NCBI GenBank assembly: GCA_036504095.1 | Contig: DASXVS010000042.1 | Location: forward strand, 62,001-126,000 | Source of the DNA: Armatimonadota bacterium | Lineage (GTDB): Bacteria > Armatimonadota > DTGP01 > JAKQQT01 | Length of the DNA: 64,000 nucleotides | Reading direction: 5' to 3' | Shown: positions 1-8,182 of the stretch, one piece after another | Layout of the letters: the number at the start of each line of letters is the position of its first letter | Position numbering within the stretch: the stretch's first letter is position 1 | Program-made: the position numbers and the translations under genes | Notes under the pieces: generated by a model | Seen by the model: the letters and a program-made list of their open reading frames with translations, nothing else | Told to the model about the DNA's origin: nothing | The model's database searches: none

Positions 1-2490
1 CCGCAGGGCGCGGAGGATGCCCAGCGCCTCTTCGGGGGTCGTGAGCCCGGAACTGAGCGCGGCCACCTGCCCTTCCAGCATCGGATACAAGTGCTTGATC
101 TCCGCATTCCCGGGCTCTGGAACGCTGAGGACGTTGTAGCTGTGGTAGAGGCCGTCCTCGCGCCGGTTCGAGCGGATCGTATGGTCCACGATGGGCACGG
201 CGGCGGCGATCAACGCGCGAAGATCGCCGGTGCCCACCTCGCAGCGGCCTTCGAGCCCCTCGCTGTACAGAGTGTTTCGGTAGTTTTCGCCGGCGCGGCC
301 CAGCGCTTCCATCATCGCGTAGCGGCCCGCGCCGTCCAGGCCGGCGTCGACCCTCTCGCGCCATCCGCTCAGGATGGCCGTCATTTCGGAAACAAACCGC
401 GCAACGGGGGCAGTCACGCTTACCACCGCACCGTCCGCCTCGTTGAGCAGCGTGTCCAGGAACCGGAGGTACCGCCGCACGTATTGCACCGTGACCACCG
501 ACAGGCCCCATCCGGCCAGCGCATTGTTGGCGTCGTTCCATTCCGGGCGCTGCGTGTTCAGCCAGGTGCCGCCGTCCGGCACGAGGTTCGAGAGTTTCGC
601 AAGGAGCGGCGCCAGCAGCTTTTCGGCCAGGGTTACGCGCACAATCCTGCCGCCCGCATCCTTCAGGAGGAAGCCGTCCGCGCCTTCAGACGCCTTGCGC
701 AGCCTCAGGCGGTCGTCCAGGTCGTGGTTGTACGTTATCGTGTGCCTCGGATCGGCGATCATCGCATCGAATCCGGCGATCTCGTACGGCACGTGTGCGT
801 AGGCAAAATCGCAGTCTCCCAACGCTCCGGCGAGCCGGCCCGGGTAGAACCGATGCGACATTTCGAGCAGGCGCAGCAGGTAGATGACCTGGTGATCTCC
901 GAAGTATCCGACGAAACTCCAGGGGTCGCCTCTATGATGCACGTCCCAATCGATGCCGTCGCGGGAGATGCGCAGCGGGTTGTAGCCATCGGCGGTGGAT
1001 GCGTTGAGGAAGACCGCGATCATGGCCTCCAGCGCCTCCGGGTAGGACATCGCCAGGCTCTCCCAGTTCTGGAAGATGTCGCGCCAGTTGCCCTGGTACC
1101 CATACACGGGCTCGCCCACCGGGTCCTTGATGTGGATGGAAAACCCGTTCCACGGCCGGCTGGGGTCGCCGTGCCGGCGGCTGAAGGTGAGCGGCAGGTA
1201 TTCCCGCAGCACGCGGACCAGTTCGGGGTCCCCCGTCGCCCCGGCCGCCTCACGCAATTGGCGAAGCGTCAGCCGCTCGGGCAAGGACGCCGGCCAGTCG
1301 GCGTGGCGACGGGCAACCGAAGTATTGCGCGCGCTCAGGAACGCCGCGACATCCGTCCGGGGAAAGCGATCGGAATCCGCAAACGTGCCGCCGCGCATGC
1401 AATTGAACGTTACGTTGGAAAAATGGTGGGCGCCGGCCGCCGCATCCGCCGTTTCCTCGAGGCCATCAGCGCCGGCAACCAGCCGGCGCAGTCCGCTCAG
1501 GCTGTCCCGGAGGCTCGCCTCAAGGTCCTGCCGCAAGTGGCCGGGTGACCGCAGTTCACGCTTGAGGCGGACAATCGCCGCGTGGTCCATGCGTGTGTCC
1601 ACCACGTTCAGCCATTCGTGGCTCTCGCCCGGCGCGAGCTGCACGGAGTCCACGGCGAGGAAGGCGCCGGTCTCCCCGCGAATTTCCGGCTCGTCGTTCG
1701 GCACCGCACCGCTGCGGAATGCCTCGCACTGCCGTTCACACAGCAGGAACCTCGGGTTGGGATGGCCGATGGACCACGCCGTGGTCGCTCGCAGCGTTTC
1801 ATACGGGTCAGACGTGTCTGTGATGCCGGCGTTCAGCGTGAACAGCCCCAGGGGAAGCGACGGGACGCGCTCGTGGCGCATATACGCCTCGGCCAGATAG
1901 CTGTGGCGCGAGTAGGTGTCGTTGGAGACCCCGGGGACCATGAGCCGTCGCCACCCGTCAAGGTAGCGGATCTCCGCCGGATCGGCGCCGATGTTCGTCA
2001 GGCGGCACTGGCGCACAACCCCGTACGCGTCGCTGGCGCTGAGACTCCAACTGAACTCCAGCCCGAGGTCGTCGTTGATCTCCTCAAAGACGACGATCCC
2101 GCAATGGATGTGTTTATGGAGGTTGCGGCGGATACGATATGCGCGCCCGCTTTCGCGCCACGGCTCCCAGAGGGACGTCCGGCCGCCTCGATGGGCGAGG
2201 AATATCGTCAACGCGCCTTCCGAGTCCGGCGTGCGGACGATCTTGTCCACGGTGAGGTACGGGAAGATCGCGCCGTCCGGGTCCACCCGTCCGGCGGTGA
2301 AGGGGCCGTTGCTGCCCGCGAAGAGCCAGAGGTCGCTGAAACTGACGATGCTCATGAGGAACGGCGGCATCGCATCGACGTTGTTTATGGTTGCGTATGT
2401 CTGGCCATCGAGGCAGCTGAACGCTCCGCTGACGGGCCGGCTACGGAGTGGCAGCCTGTTGTCCCCAAGCCAAATGGTATCTGTGTGCAT
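1..2490 (-). CDS. Large (alpha/alpha)-barrel-like carbohydrate-active protein, N-terminal 830 residues only
   Basis: An uninterrupted minus-strand frame of 830 codons runs off the left edge with no stop, so the C-terminus is missing. ATG at 2488-2490 is the first in-frame start after the promoter; the frame starting at the ATG ten bases upstream hits a stop after about 19 codons. There is no signal peptide, so the protein is probably cytoplasmic. About the first 270 residues look like a beta-sandwich. Residues about 460-475 carry GNWRDIFQNWE, and further on come WNDANNAL and DGYNPLRISRDGIDW, aromatic and acid-rich motifs that I associate with large (about 1,100 residue) proteins loosely related to GH94 cellobiose phosphorylases. 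This is family resemblance from memory; no catalytic activity can be assigned. The LacI-type operators upstream suggest sugar-responsive control. Confidence 0.75.
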   Translation of the reverse strand, partial: MHTDTIWLGDNRLPLRSRPVSGAFSCLDGQTYATINNVDAMPPFLMSIVSFSDLWLFAGSNGPFTAGRVDPDGAIFPYLTVDKIVRTPDSEGALTIFLAHRGGRTSLWEPWRESGRAYRIRRNLHKHIHCGIVVFEEINDDLGLEFSWSLSASDAYGVVRQCRLTNIGADPAEIRYLDGWRRLMVPGVSNDTYSRHSYLAEAYMRHERVPSLPLGLFTLNAGITDTSDPYETLRATTAWSIGHPNPRFLLCERQCEAFRSGAVPNDEPEIRGETGAFLAVDSVQLAPGESHEWLNVVDTRMDHAAIVRLKRELRSPGHLRQDLEASLRDSLSGLRRLVAGADGLEETADAAAGAHHFSNVTFNCMRGGTFADSDRFPRTDVAAFLSARNTSVARRHADWPASLPERLTLRQLREAAGATGDPELVRVLREYLPLTFSRRHGDPSRPWNGFSIHIKDPVGEPVYGYQGNWRDIFQNWESLAMSYPEALEAMIAVFLNASTADGYNPLRISRDGIDWDVHHRGDPWSFVGYFGDHQVIYLLRLLEMSHRFYPGRLAGALGDCDFAYAHVPYEIAGFDAMIADPRHTITYNHDLDDRLRLRKASEGADGFLLKDAGGRIVRVTLAEKLLAPLLAKLSNLVPDGGTWLNTQRPEWNDANNALAGWGLSVVTVQYVRRYLRFLDTLLNEADGAVVSVTAPVARFVSEMTAILSGWRERVDAGLDGAGRYAMMEALGRAGENYRNTLYSEGLEGRCEVGTGDLRALIAAAVPIVDHTIRSNRREDGLYHSYNVLSVPEPGNAEIKHLYPMLEGQVAALSSGLTTPEEALGILRALR

Positions 2491-2546
2491 GGATGGACAT
2501 ATCCTATCGCGACTAAGGAGCGCGGGCGCAGGGAACGACGAATGAG

Positions 2547-2581
2547 TCAAGCGCTTGCCCTTCAAGGGTCAAGCGCTTGAC
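2547..2581. promoter_or_regulatory. Two tandem LacI/GalR-type operators
   Basis: The ten-base palindrome CAAGCGCTTG occurs at 2548-2557 and again at 2570-2579. The second copy extends to a 14-base perfect palindrome, GTCAAGCGCTTGAC (2568-2581). Their centres are 22 bp apart, about two helical turns, so two dimers would bind the same DNA face. A central CG flanked by AAGCGCTT is typical of LacI-family operators. Both lie just downstream of the -10 box of the minus-strand promoter, a classic repression position. No lacI-type gene is visible in the window. Confidence 0.75.
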
Positions 2582-2584
2582 TTG

Positions 2585-2614
2585 ATTATACTTCCGGTGG
2601 TACAACGGCGTCAA
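2585..2614 (-). promoter_or_regulatory. Sigma-70-type promoter for the large carbohydrate-active protein
   Basis: Read on the minus strand, TTGACG (2614-2609) is followed after 18 bp by a perfect TATAAT (2590-2585). Transcription would start near 2578, inside the operator pair, and the gene's ATG follows at 2490. This is one of the best promoter matches in the window. Confidence 0.75.
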
Positions 2615-2778
2615 TAGACGGAATCTCCGTGGGCGGACGCCTGGGGAACGTTTTCATCGGTTGAAACCGGGGGCTGACGAACCAGGCCGGATGAAGACGT
2701 TCAAACCGCGCTTCACAGCTCCACGGCCGAGGCCGGCGCCGGGTTCCGGAAACTCCACCTTCCCACCTCCAGCCACCG

Positions 2779-3507
2779 CTACAGCCGCCAGATCCATGCA
2801 GTGTGGAACGTTCCCGATGTCTTCATCCGTCCGAAGAATGCGCCGACCCCCACCTTCACGCTCAGTGGCCCCTTGCTGTGGTAGTAGCTGGGCATCAGCT
2901 CGACGCCGTCTGCGAGCGGCGCGCGCGCGACGAGTTCCAACCCCGCCCGATCGCCGTTCGGCAGCGGCGTCAGCGCTCCTACCGCGAACCCATAGTTGCG
3001 CTCTCCGCCCGGAGCCAGCTCCTTGCCGGCGATCAGATTGACCGCAACGAGCGTGTTTGGCGTCGTCCGGGCCAATATCGCGCGCACCTGAGCGTTGCTG
3101 TGCTCTTCACTGTCGCGTGGCTTTTCGCCCTCAAGCGAGAGCGCCGCGCGCCACTCAGAGCCGGGCAGGTTGCCGATCCGGTAACGGACCTCGCCGGCCG
3201 TGGCCTCGTACCGGTACCCTCCGCCGGGAGGCGCCGACAGGTGGAAATGCGGCTCCACGGAGACCCTGTCGCCGAGGCTGATCAGCACCCCCGGAGTGAT
3301 TTCCGTCGTCCGGCTCCCGTCCCTTGCGATGATGGTGTCTGTGGACAGGCTCGCATATGCGTGGCCCGCAAGCGGCATATCATCCGTGGCTACCAACATG
3401 AAATCCTTGCCGTGGTGGGCAGCGGCGGGAGCGGCGGCGAGCGCCAGCAGCAGGAGCGTGTCGAGAGGTCTACGGATGGGCAACGGTTTCCCCCTTGCCG
3501 GCGGCAT
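2779..3507 (-). CDS. Secreted protein of unknown function, possible small outer-membrane barrel
   Basis: About 242 residues. After a hydrophobic leader (PLDTLLLLALAAAPAAA) the mature protein begins HHGKDF and continues with alternating hydrophobic and polar stretches, ending in an aromatic residue cluster (TAWIWRL). Both features resemble small outer-membrane beta-barrels, but I do not recognise a family. The frame opens earlier, at a TTG at 3543. ATG 3507 is used here; a TTG at 3483 preceded by AAGGGGG is an equally good start that would give a cleaner signal peptide. All choices overlap the end of the upstream metal-binding gene, so the two are translationally coupled. It is the last gene of the operon headed by the DUF2231-cytochrome c gene. 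Confidence 0.7.
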   Translation of the reverse strand: MPPARGKPLPIRRPLDTLLLLALAAAPAAAHHGKDFMLVATDDMPLAGHAYASLSTDTIIARDGSRTTEITPGVLISLGDRVSVEPHFHLSAPPGGGYRYEATAGEVRYRIGNLPGSEWRAALSLEGEKPRDSEEHSNAQVRAILARTTPNTLVAVNLIAGKELAPGGERNYGFAVGALTPLPNGDRAGLELVARAPLADGVELMPSYYHSKGPLSVKVGVGAFFGRMKTSGTFHTAWIWRL

Positions 3508-3955
3508 CGAGTTGAGAAAGGGAAACCTCCGGTTTTGGCGCAAACGCTACCAACACGGCCTTCGCTTTTCCGTCCACTTTCGTGGAGGCGACGCCCGGCA
3601 CGTTCGCGAGCGCCGACGCCAGGCGCTGCGGATCCGCCCCGGGGACGACCGCCCAGACGAGCGTGCACCCCTTGCCCAGGTCCGTTCGGCCGATGGCCTG
3701 AGCCAGCGTTGAGACGGGCTTCCGGGAATCATCGAAGGTCACGTCCAGCCGCCGGTCCTTGACCGAAAGCCGCGCCTCCTTCACGCCCTGGATCCTGGGG
3801 ATGTCTCTCCGCGCGGAAAAAGCGCATTCGGCGCAGTTACACGCGGACGTGACGCGGAACGACACCGTTCTCTCCGCGGCGTACACCGGCCTCCCGCCCA
3901 GAACCGCCGTGAGCGCCAGCGCGCCGGCCGCAAGCATGAACCTCGCATGCATCAT
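3470..3955 (-). CDS. Secreted heavy-metal-associated (HMA-like) domain protein with CxCxxC motif
   Basis: About 161 residues. ATG 3955 follows GGAGG with an 8-base spacer; an upstream ATG at 3970 directly abuts that Shine-Dalgarno and is less likely. The signal peptide (ALALTAVLGGRPVYA) is followed by a ferredoxin-like domain: a beta strand, SACNCAECAF in the position of the usual MxCxxC metal loop, then GVKEARLSVKDRRLDVTFDD, which is the HMA beta-alpha-beta pattern. The second half may be another, cysteine-less HMA-like repeat (VPGADPQRLASALANVPGVAS). The likely role is periplasmic binding of a soft metal such as copper. It sits between a DUF2231-cytochrome c protein and a secreted protein in one operon. 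Confidence 0.75.
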   Translation of the reverse strand: MMHARFMLAAGALALTAVLGGRPVYAAERTVSFRVTSACNCAECAFSARRDIPRIQGVKEARLSVKDRRLDVTFDDSRKPVSTLAQAIGRTDLGKGCTLVWAVVPGADPQRLASALANVPGVASTKVDGKAKAVLVAFAPKPEVSLSQLDAAGKGETVAHP

Positions 3956-4000
3956 TCCGCCATCCTCCAACAGTGGGTGGGGCCCGTCATTTCACCCGGG

Positions 4001-4738
4001 CTACTTCCTGGAAGCCAAATACGCGGACAGCGCTTTCAGTTCCTCCGGCTTGAGGCGGGAGAAGCTTGGCATCATGGACCCGGGATGCACGGCGGAAGGA
4101 TTCGTCAGGTGCGCTATGTGCCATTCCACGGTGTCATGGCGGCGCGCTTCGTGCGTCAAGTCGGGGCCGACAGTTCCGCCGAGACCGTCCATTTTGTGGC
4201 AGTTCCGGCAGCCGGTCTGGGTGCTTGCGAACAGCTTTTGCCCCAACGCCACCCCCGCGGCGGGAACGGCGCCCGCCGCTGCCGGAGCAGGCGGCGCAGC
4301 GCCAAGGCTGGCCGCCGCTCCACCCAGCGCCATGGCGCCTCCCAGATACCCGGCGATGCTCACACAGAGCGCCGTGAAGGCTCCGAGCATGAGGCTCACA
4401 GCGCGGGTCTGCGTTCCGTGGTCGTCGCGCCGGCTGATACGGAAGACCAGGTGTACGATGGCCGCCGTTGCCGCGCAGAGCGCTATGGCCCGGTGAATCA
4501 GGAAAACGTGCGGGGGCGTCGGGCTTGCCCCAAAGAGCGTTGCCGCGGTCATCAGCCCGCTCGGTATAGCGCCGGCGACGCCGGCCACGCCCACCGCGAG
4601 CATCCAGAACGCCACCGTCTCCCATTCGCGCTTCCGCAGCACAGTCGCGCCCGCGTCAAACAGGAAGGCGGCCATCAGCATCGCCACCGGAAAATGCGTT
4701 ACCGCGCCGTGTAACTCGGGCCAGGAAGGCAGCGTCAT
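4001..4738 (-). CDS. DUF2231 membrane domain fused to cytochrome c
   Basis: 245 residues. ATG 4738 is preceded by GGAGGAGAG. Residues about 10-140 hold four hydrophobic helices, with HGAVTHFPVAM at the start as in the DUF2231 family. An Ala/Pro linker (145-162) leads to a cytochrome c domain with the haem site CRNCH (C177, C180, H181) and a likely methionine ligand in PGSMMPSF (M222/M223). The cytochrome domain should face the periplasm. DUF2231 proteins are often found with cytochromes, but their role is unsettled. It is first in a three-gene operon with a CxCxxC protein, suggesting redox handling of a metal at the membrane; that is inference. Confidence 0.85.
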   Translation of the reverse strand: MTLPSWPELHGAVTHFPVAMLMAAFLFDAGATVLRKREWETVAFWMLAVGVAGVAGAIPSGLMTAATLFGASPTPPHVFLIHRAIALCAATAAIVHLVFRISRRDDHGTQTRAVSLMLGAFTALCVSIAGYLGGAMALGGAAASLGAAPPAPAAAGAVPAAGVALGQKLFASTQTGCRNCHKMDGLGGTVGPDLTHEARRHDTVEWHIAHLTNPSAVHPGSMMPSFSRLKPEELKALSAYLASRK

Positions 4739-5057
4739 CGTCTCTCCTCCATTCGGACAAAGTGGGTGAAGCGCGCCGTCTGCCGGCGTTCACCGCGCAG
4801 TATAACGGAGGGCGGGTTCGCATCGCTCCCGGGGGGCCGATGTTTTTTTGCGGTTTGGCCCCACATGCCTGCACGCTCATGATACCCGGGGCCGGCCGGC
4901 CGGAAACCCGCTGTGGCGGGCAGGGATTCAAATCACGCGGATCGGGTGCCCTCTTGTGTGTGCGCGGAGGACATACTGTGGCAGGGGAGCCGGAAGGCGA
5001 AGGCGGGTTGTCCTGGCGCGCCCGAACGCGTCCCGTTCGTCACAAAGGAGCTGCAAA
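4739..5057. other. Divergent intergenic region (319 bp)
   Basis: This separates the minus-strand DUF2231 operon from the plus-strand glycan operon and must hold both promoters. On the minus strand a TATACT (-10-like) lies at 4804-4799 but has no convincing -35. No strong plus-strand promoter or operator palindrome is visible. The Shine-Dalgarno AAAGGAG for the GH172 gene is at 5044-5050. Confidence 0.5.
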
Positions 5058-6548
5058 ATGTGGGGAGTTCGCCATTTCGTTTTCGCGGCGGCGCTGATGC
5101 CGCTCGCCTGCCTCACTGCCCGGGCCCAGGATCCGATGGATGGATTGGAACTGGCTCGCCTTAAGCCGTACACCGCGCTTCGTTCATCGTCCAACAACGC
5201 CGATCTGAACAGCAACGATGACAGCAAGCGTCTTCCCGCGGGCGCGACGCTCACCCTGGCGGACGTCGACGGCCCGGGCGCGATCACCCACATCTGGTGT
5301 ACGCTTTCCGCGAATGAGTACGCGTGGCCGCGCCTGCTGCGCCTCCGCATCTACTGGGATAACAGCCCGTTCCCCAGCGTGGATACCCCGCTCGGTGATT
5401 TCTTCGGCGTGGGCCATGGCTTCGAACGCAAGCTGGATTCGCTGCCGGTGCGGAACTCCTCGGACGGACGCTCACACAACTGCTACTGGCCGATGCCGTT
5501 TCGGAAACACGCGAGGGTGACGGTGACGAACGAGGGCACGCGGGGCGTGGGTTTGTTCTATTTCCACGTGGATTGGCGGAAGCAGGACAAAATCCCGAAC
5601 GACGTGGCCTATTTCCACGCGCACTACCGCCAGGCCATCCCGGCGCCGCCCGGCAGGAACTATGTGATCGCCGACATCGAGGGGACGGGCCACTACGTGG
5701 GCACGGTGCTCTCGGTCGTTCAGAACCGCACCGGTTGGTTCGGCGAGGGCGATGACATGTGGTTCGTGGACGGCGAGACAAAGGCCTCGATTCAAGGGAC
5801 CGGAACCGAGGACTTCTTCAACGACGCCTGGGGCTTCCACGAAGCTACGGGGCCGTACTACGGCATCACCGTTGCAGAGGGCCAGGGTGTCGGCGCGCGG
5901 TGCAGCGCCTATCGCTGGCAGATCCTTGACCCCGTCCCGTTCAAGAAGTCATTACGACTAGAAATCGAGCACAAGGGTTGGACGTTCAACGATGAGACGG
6001 ACGGTTCCGTGCGCTCGGGGTTCGAGGAGCGCGCCGACCATTTTTCCTCTGTCGCTTTCTGGTACCAGAAGGAATTGAAGCCGCTTCCCGACTTGCCGGC
6101 CGGCTATGCCCGCACGCCCTACGGAAACGCCACCGTGATTCAGGCGGAGGGCCTCCTGGACAAGGTGAAGACCGAGAAGGGTGAGGCGGAGATCCAGAAA
6201 GGCCTCGATTTCACGAAGGACATCATCTTTTTCCGCGGTACCGGGGAAGGGGCAACGCTGACGATACCATTCAGCGCGCCTTCCGAGGGCGTCTACGAGA
6301 TCACGACGCAACTGGTCCACTCCTACGACTACGGCACCTACCAGGCATTCCTTGACGGCAAGGCCCTGGGTGAACCGCAGAAGACATACGCGGCGGGGAC
6401 CATCGCATCGCTCGACCACGTCCTCGGCCGCGCCAGGCTCACGGCCGGCACGCACGATTTGACGTTCACGGCCGTCGGCAAGGATGCCGCCTCGACTAAC
6501 TACTTCCTCGGGGTTGACGACATCGTTCTGGCGAAGCTCCCGGAGTGA
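5058..6548 (+). CDS. GH172 family (DUF2961) secreted glycoside hydrolase
   Basis: 496 residues from ATG 5058, which follows AAAGGAG; the frame is open further upstream but has no leader-like sequence there. A signal peptide ends at ARA-QD (about residue 23). Residues 30-340 match the DUF2961/GH172 pattern: LPAGATLTLADVDGPGAI, acid-rich GEGDDMWFVDGE (229-240) and GTGTEDF (247-253), which should form the active site. Residues about 355-496 form a separate beta-sandwich that looks like a carbohydrate-binding domain. Characterised GH172 enzymes act on D-fructofuranosides or D-arabinofuranosides. Its position first in an operon with sulfatases, a xylanase and GH43 suggests release of a furanosyl side chain; the substrate is not determinable from sequence. 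Confidence 0.85.
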   Translation: MWGVRHFVFAAALMPLACLTARAQDPMDGLELARLKPYTALRSSSNNADLNSNDDSKRLPAGATLTLADVDGPGAITHIWCTLSANEYAWPRLLRLRIYWDNSPFPSVDTPLGDFFGVGHGFERKLDSLPVRNSSDGRSHNCYWPMPFRKHARVTVTNEGTRGVGLFYFHVDWRKQDKIPNDVAYFHAHYRQAIPAPPGRNYVIADIEGTGHYVGTVLSVVQNRTGWFGEGDDMWFVDGETKASIQGTGTEDFFNDAWGFHEATGPYYGITVAEGQGVGARCSAYRWQILDPVPFKKSLRLEIEHKGWTFNDETDGSVRSGFEERADHFSSVAFWYQKELKPLPDLPAGYARTPYGNATVIQAEGLLDKVKTEKGEAEIQKGLDFTKDIIFFRGTGEGATLTIPFSAPSEGVYEITTQLVHSYDYGTYQAFLDGKALGEPQKTYAAGTIASLDHVLGRARLTAGTHDLTFTAVGKDAASTNYFLGVDDIVLAKLPE

Positions 6549-6598
6549 GCACGGAACGGAATGGAGAGGCGGTCCAGGCAGGAGAGGCTGAAAACACT

Positions 6599-8140
6599 AT
6601 GGAGAAGAGCCCGTTCATGTCGCGACGAGACTTCCTGAAGACCACCGGCGTATTGACAGCGGGAATGATGCTGGACACCGAACTTGCGCAAGCTCAGGGG
6701 AACGCGGGCCCGGCGGACCCGAAGCGTCCCAATATCCTCTGGATCTGCACGGATCAGCAGCGCGCGGACACGATCGCGTCGCTCGGCAATCCCAATATCC
6801 GCACGCCCCACATCGACCGGCTCGTGGCCGAGGGTGTCGCGTTCACCCAGGCTTTCGCCCAGAGCCCGGTGTGTACGCCAAGCCGGGCTTGCTTCCTTAC
6901 GGGACGCTACCCGCGCACGACCGGCGCTCGGCGCAACGGCCAGGCGATCCCCTCCCACGAGGTTCTCGTCACCCGGATGCTCGCCGATGCCGGCTACGAC
7001 TGCGGCCTGTCGGGTAAGCTCCACATTGCGCCGTGCCAGGGCCGGGTGGAAAAGCGGATCGACGATGGATATCGCGTGTTCCACTGGAGCCACGACCCCT
7101 CACCCCAGTGGAAGGAAAACGAATACCAGCAGTGGCTGGCGTCCAAAGGGGTCGCCTGGAAGGACATCTACAAACCTCGAGGCAGGAAGGCGTTCGCCGG
7201 CGCGCCCGCGGATCTGCACCAGACGACGTGGTGCGCGGACCGCGCGATCGACTTCATGAAGGAGAAGCGCAACGGGCCGTGGCTGATGAGCGTGAATATC
7301 TTCGCTCCCCACCACCCGTTTGATCCGCCGAAGGAATATCTGGACCGCTACGACCCGGACAAGCTGCCGGACCCCGATTATGTGGAAGGCGAGCTGGAGA
7401 ACAAGCCCGTGTTCCAGCGGGTGGACCACGATGGCGCCTACGGAGGGATGCTGCTGGGCTACAGCAAGATGAGCCCTCGCGAGCGCAGAGAGGTCACGGC
7501 GGCATACTATGCGATGATCGAGCACGTTGACGACAATGTCGGACGCATGTTGAAGGCCCTGGAGGAGACCGGCCAGCGCGAGAATACGATCGTGATCTTT
7601 ATGAGCGACCACGGCGAGCTTCTCGGCGACCACGGGATGTACCTGAAGGGGCCCCACATGTACGATTGCTCGCTCCGCGTCCCGCTGATCTTCTCGTGGC
7701 CGGGACATTTCAAGGCGGGGCTCCGGAGCGACGCGCTGGTGGAACTGGTGGACATCGTGCCCACACTGCTGACGTCCGCCGGTCTTCCGATCCCGGAGCG
7801 CGTGCAGGGCGAATCGCTCTTCGACATCTGCGCCGGGACGGCCGACCCTGGCCGGCACAAGGAGCAGGCATACGCCGAGTACTACATCGGCCAGCCGTTT
7901 CACCGGAAATTGAAGGAGAAGCCTCTTCTGACGACACTTCGAACGCGCACCGCCAAGATCACTTCGTACGCCGGGCTGGAGATCGGCGAACTCTACGACC
8001 TGCAATCGGACCCGGGCGAGCACGTGAACCTGTGGGATGACCCGAAGCGGAAAGCGCTGAAGATGGAAATGCTCAAGCGCTGCTTCGACGCGAGCGTTCT
8101 GTCGCAGGACCCTCTGCCCGTCGTTCAGGCGGACTGGTAG
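6599..8140 (+). CDS. Tat-exported type I sulfatase (formylglycine-dependent)
   Basis: 513 residues from ATG 6599, chosen because GGAGAGG precedes it. A GTG at 6545 is possible but overlaps the previous stop and adds 18 unlikely residues. The N-terminus SRRDFLK plus a hydrophobic stretch is a twin-arginine signal. The alkaline-phosphatase-fold core follows: NILWICTDQQRAD metal ligands, formylglycine motif CTPSR (C92), SGKLHI, and FMSDHGELLGDHG for the remaining metal ligands. The substrate should be a sulfate ester on a polysaccharide or oligosaccharide. It follows GH172 by 50 bp and precedes a second sulfatase by 42 bp. No sulfatase-maturating enzyme (FGE or anSME) gene is in the window. Confidence 0.93.
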   Translation: MEKSPFMSRRDFLKTTGVLTAGMMLDTELAQAQGNAGPADPKRPNILWICTDQQRADTIASLGNPNIRTPHIDRLVAEGVAFTQAFAQSPVCTPSRACFLTGRYPRTTGARRNGQAIPSHEVLVTRMLADAGYDCGLSGKLHIAPCQGRVEKRIDDGYRVFHWSHDPSPQWKENEYQQWLASKGVAWKDIYKPRGRKAFAGAPADLHQTTWCADRAIDFMKEKRNGPWLMSVNIFAPHHPFDPPKEYLDRYDPDKLPDPDYVEGELENKPVFQRVDHDGAYGGMLLGYSKMSPRERREVTAAYYAMIEHVDDNVGRMLKALEETGQRENTIVIFMSDHGELLGDHGMYLKGPHMYDCSLRVPLIFSWPGHFKAGLRSDALVELVDIVPTLLTSAGLPIPERVQGESLFDICAGTADPGRHKEQAYAEYYIGQPFHRKLKEKPLLTTLRTRTAKITSYAGLEIGELYDLQSDPGEHVNLWDDPKRKALKMEMLKRCFDASVLSQDPLPVVQADW

Positions 8141-8182
8141 GCCGGCGGCGCGCGCCGCCGCCGTGACAATGGAGGAAAGACC

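Noticed and set aside
91-1548. Long plus-strand open frame
   Set aside because: It is antisense to the 830-codon minus-strand gene, has Arg/Ala/Val-skewed composition and no domain-like motifs; typical GC-rich shadow.
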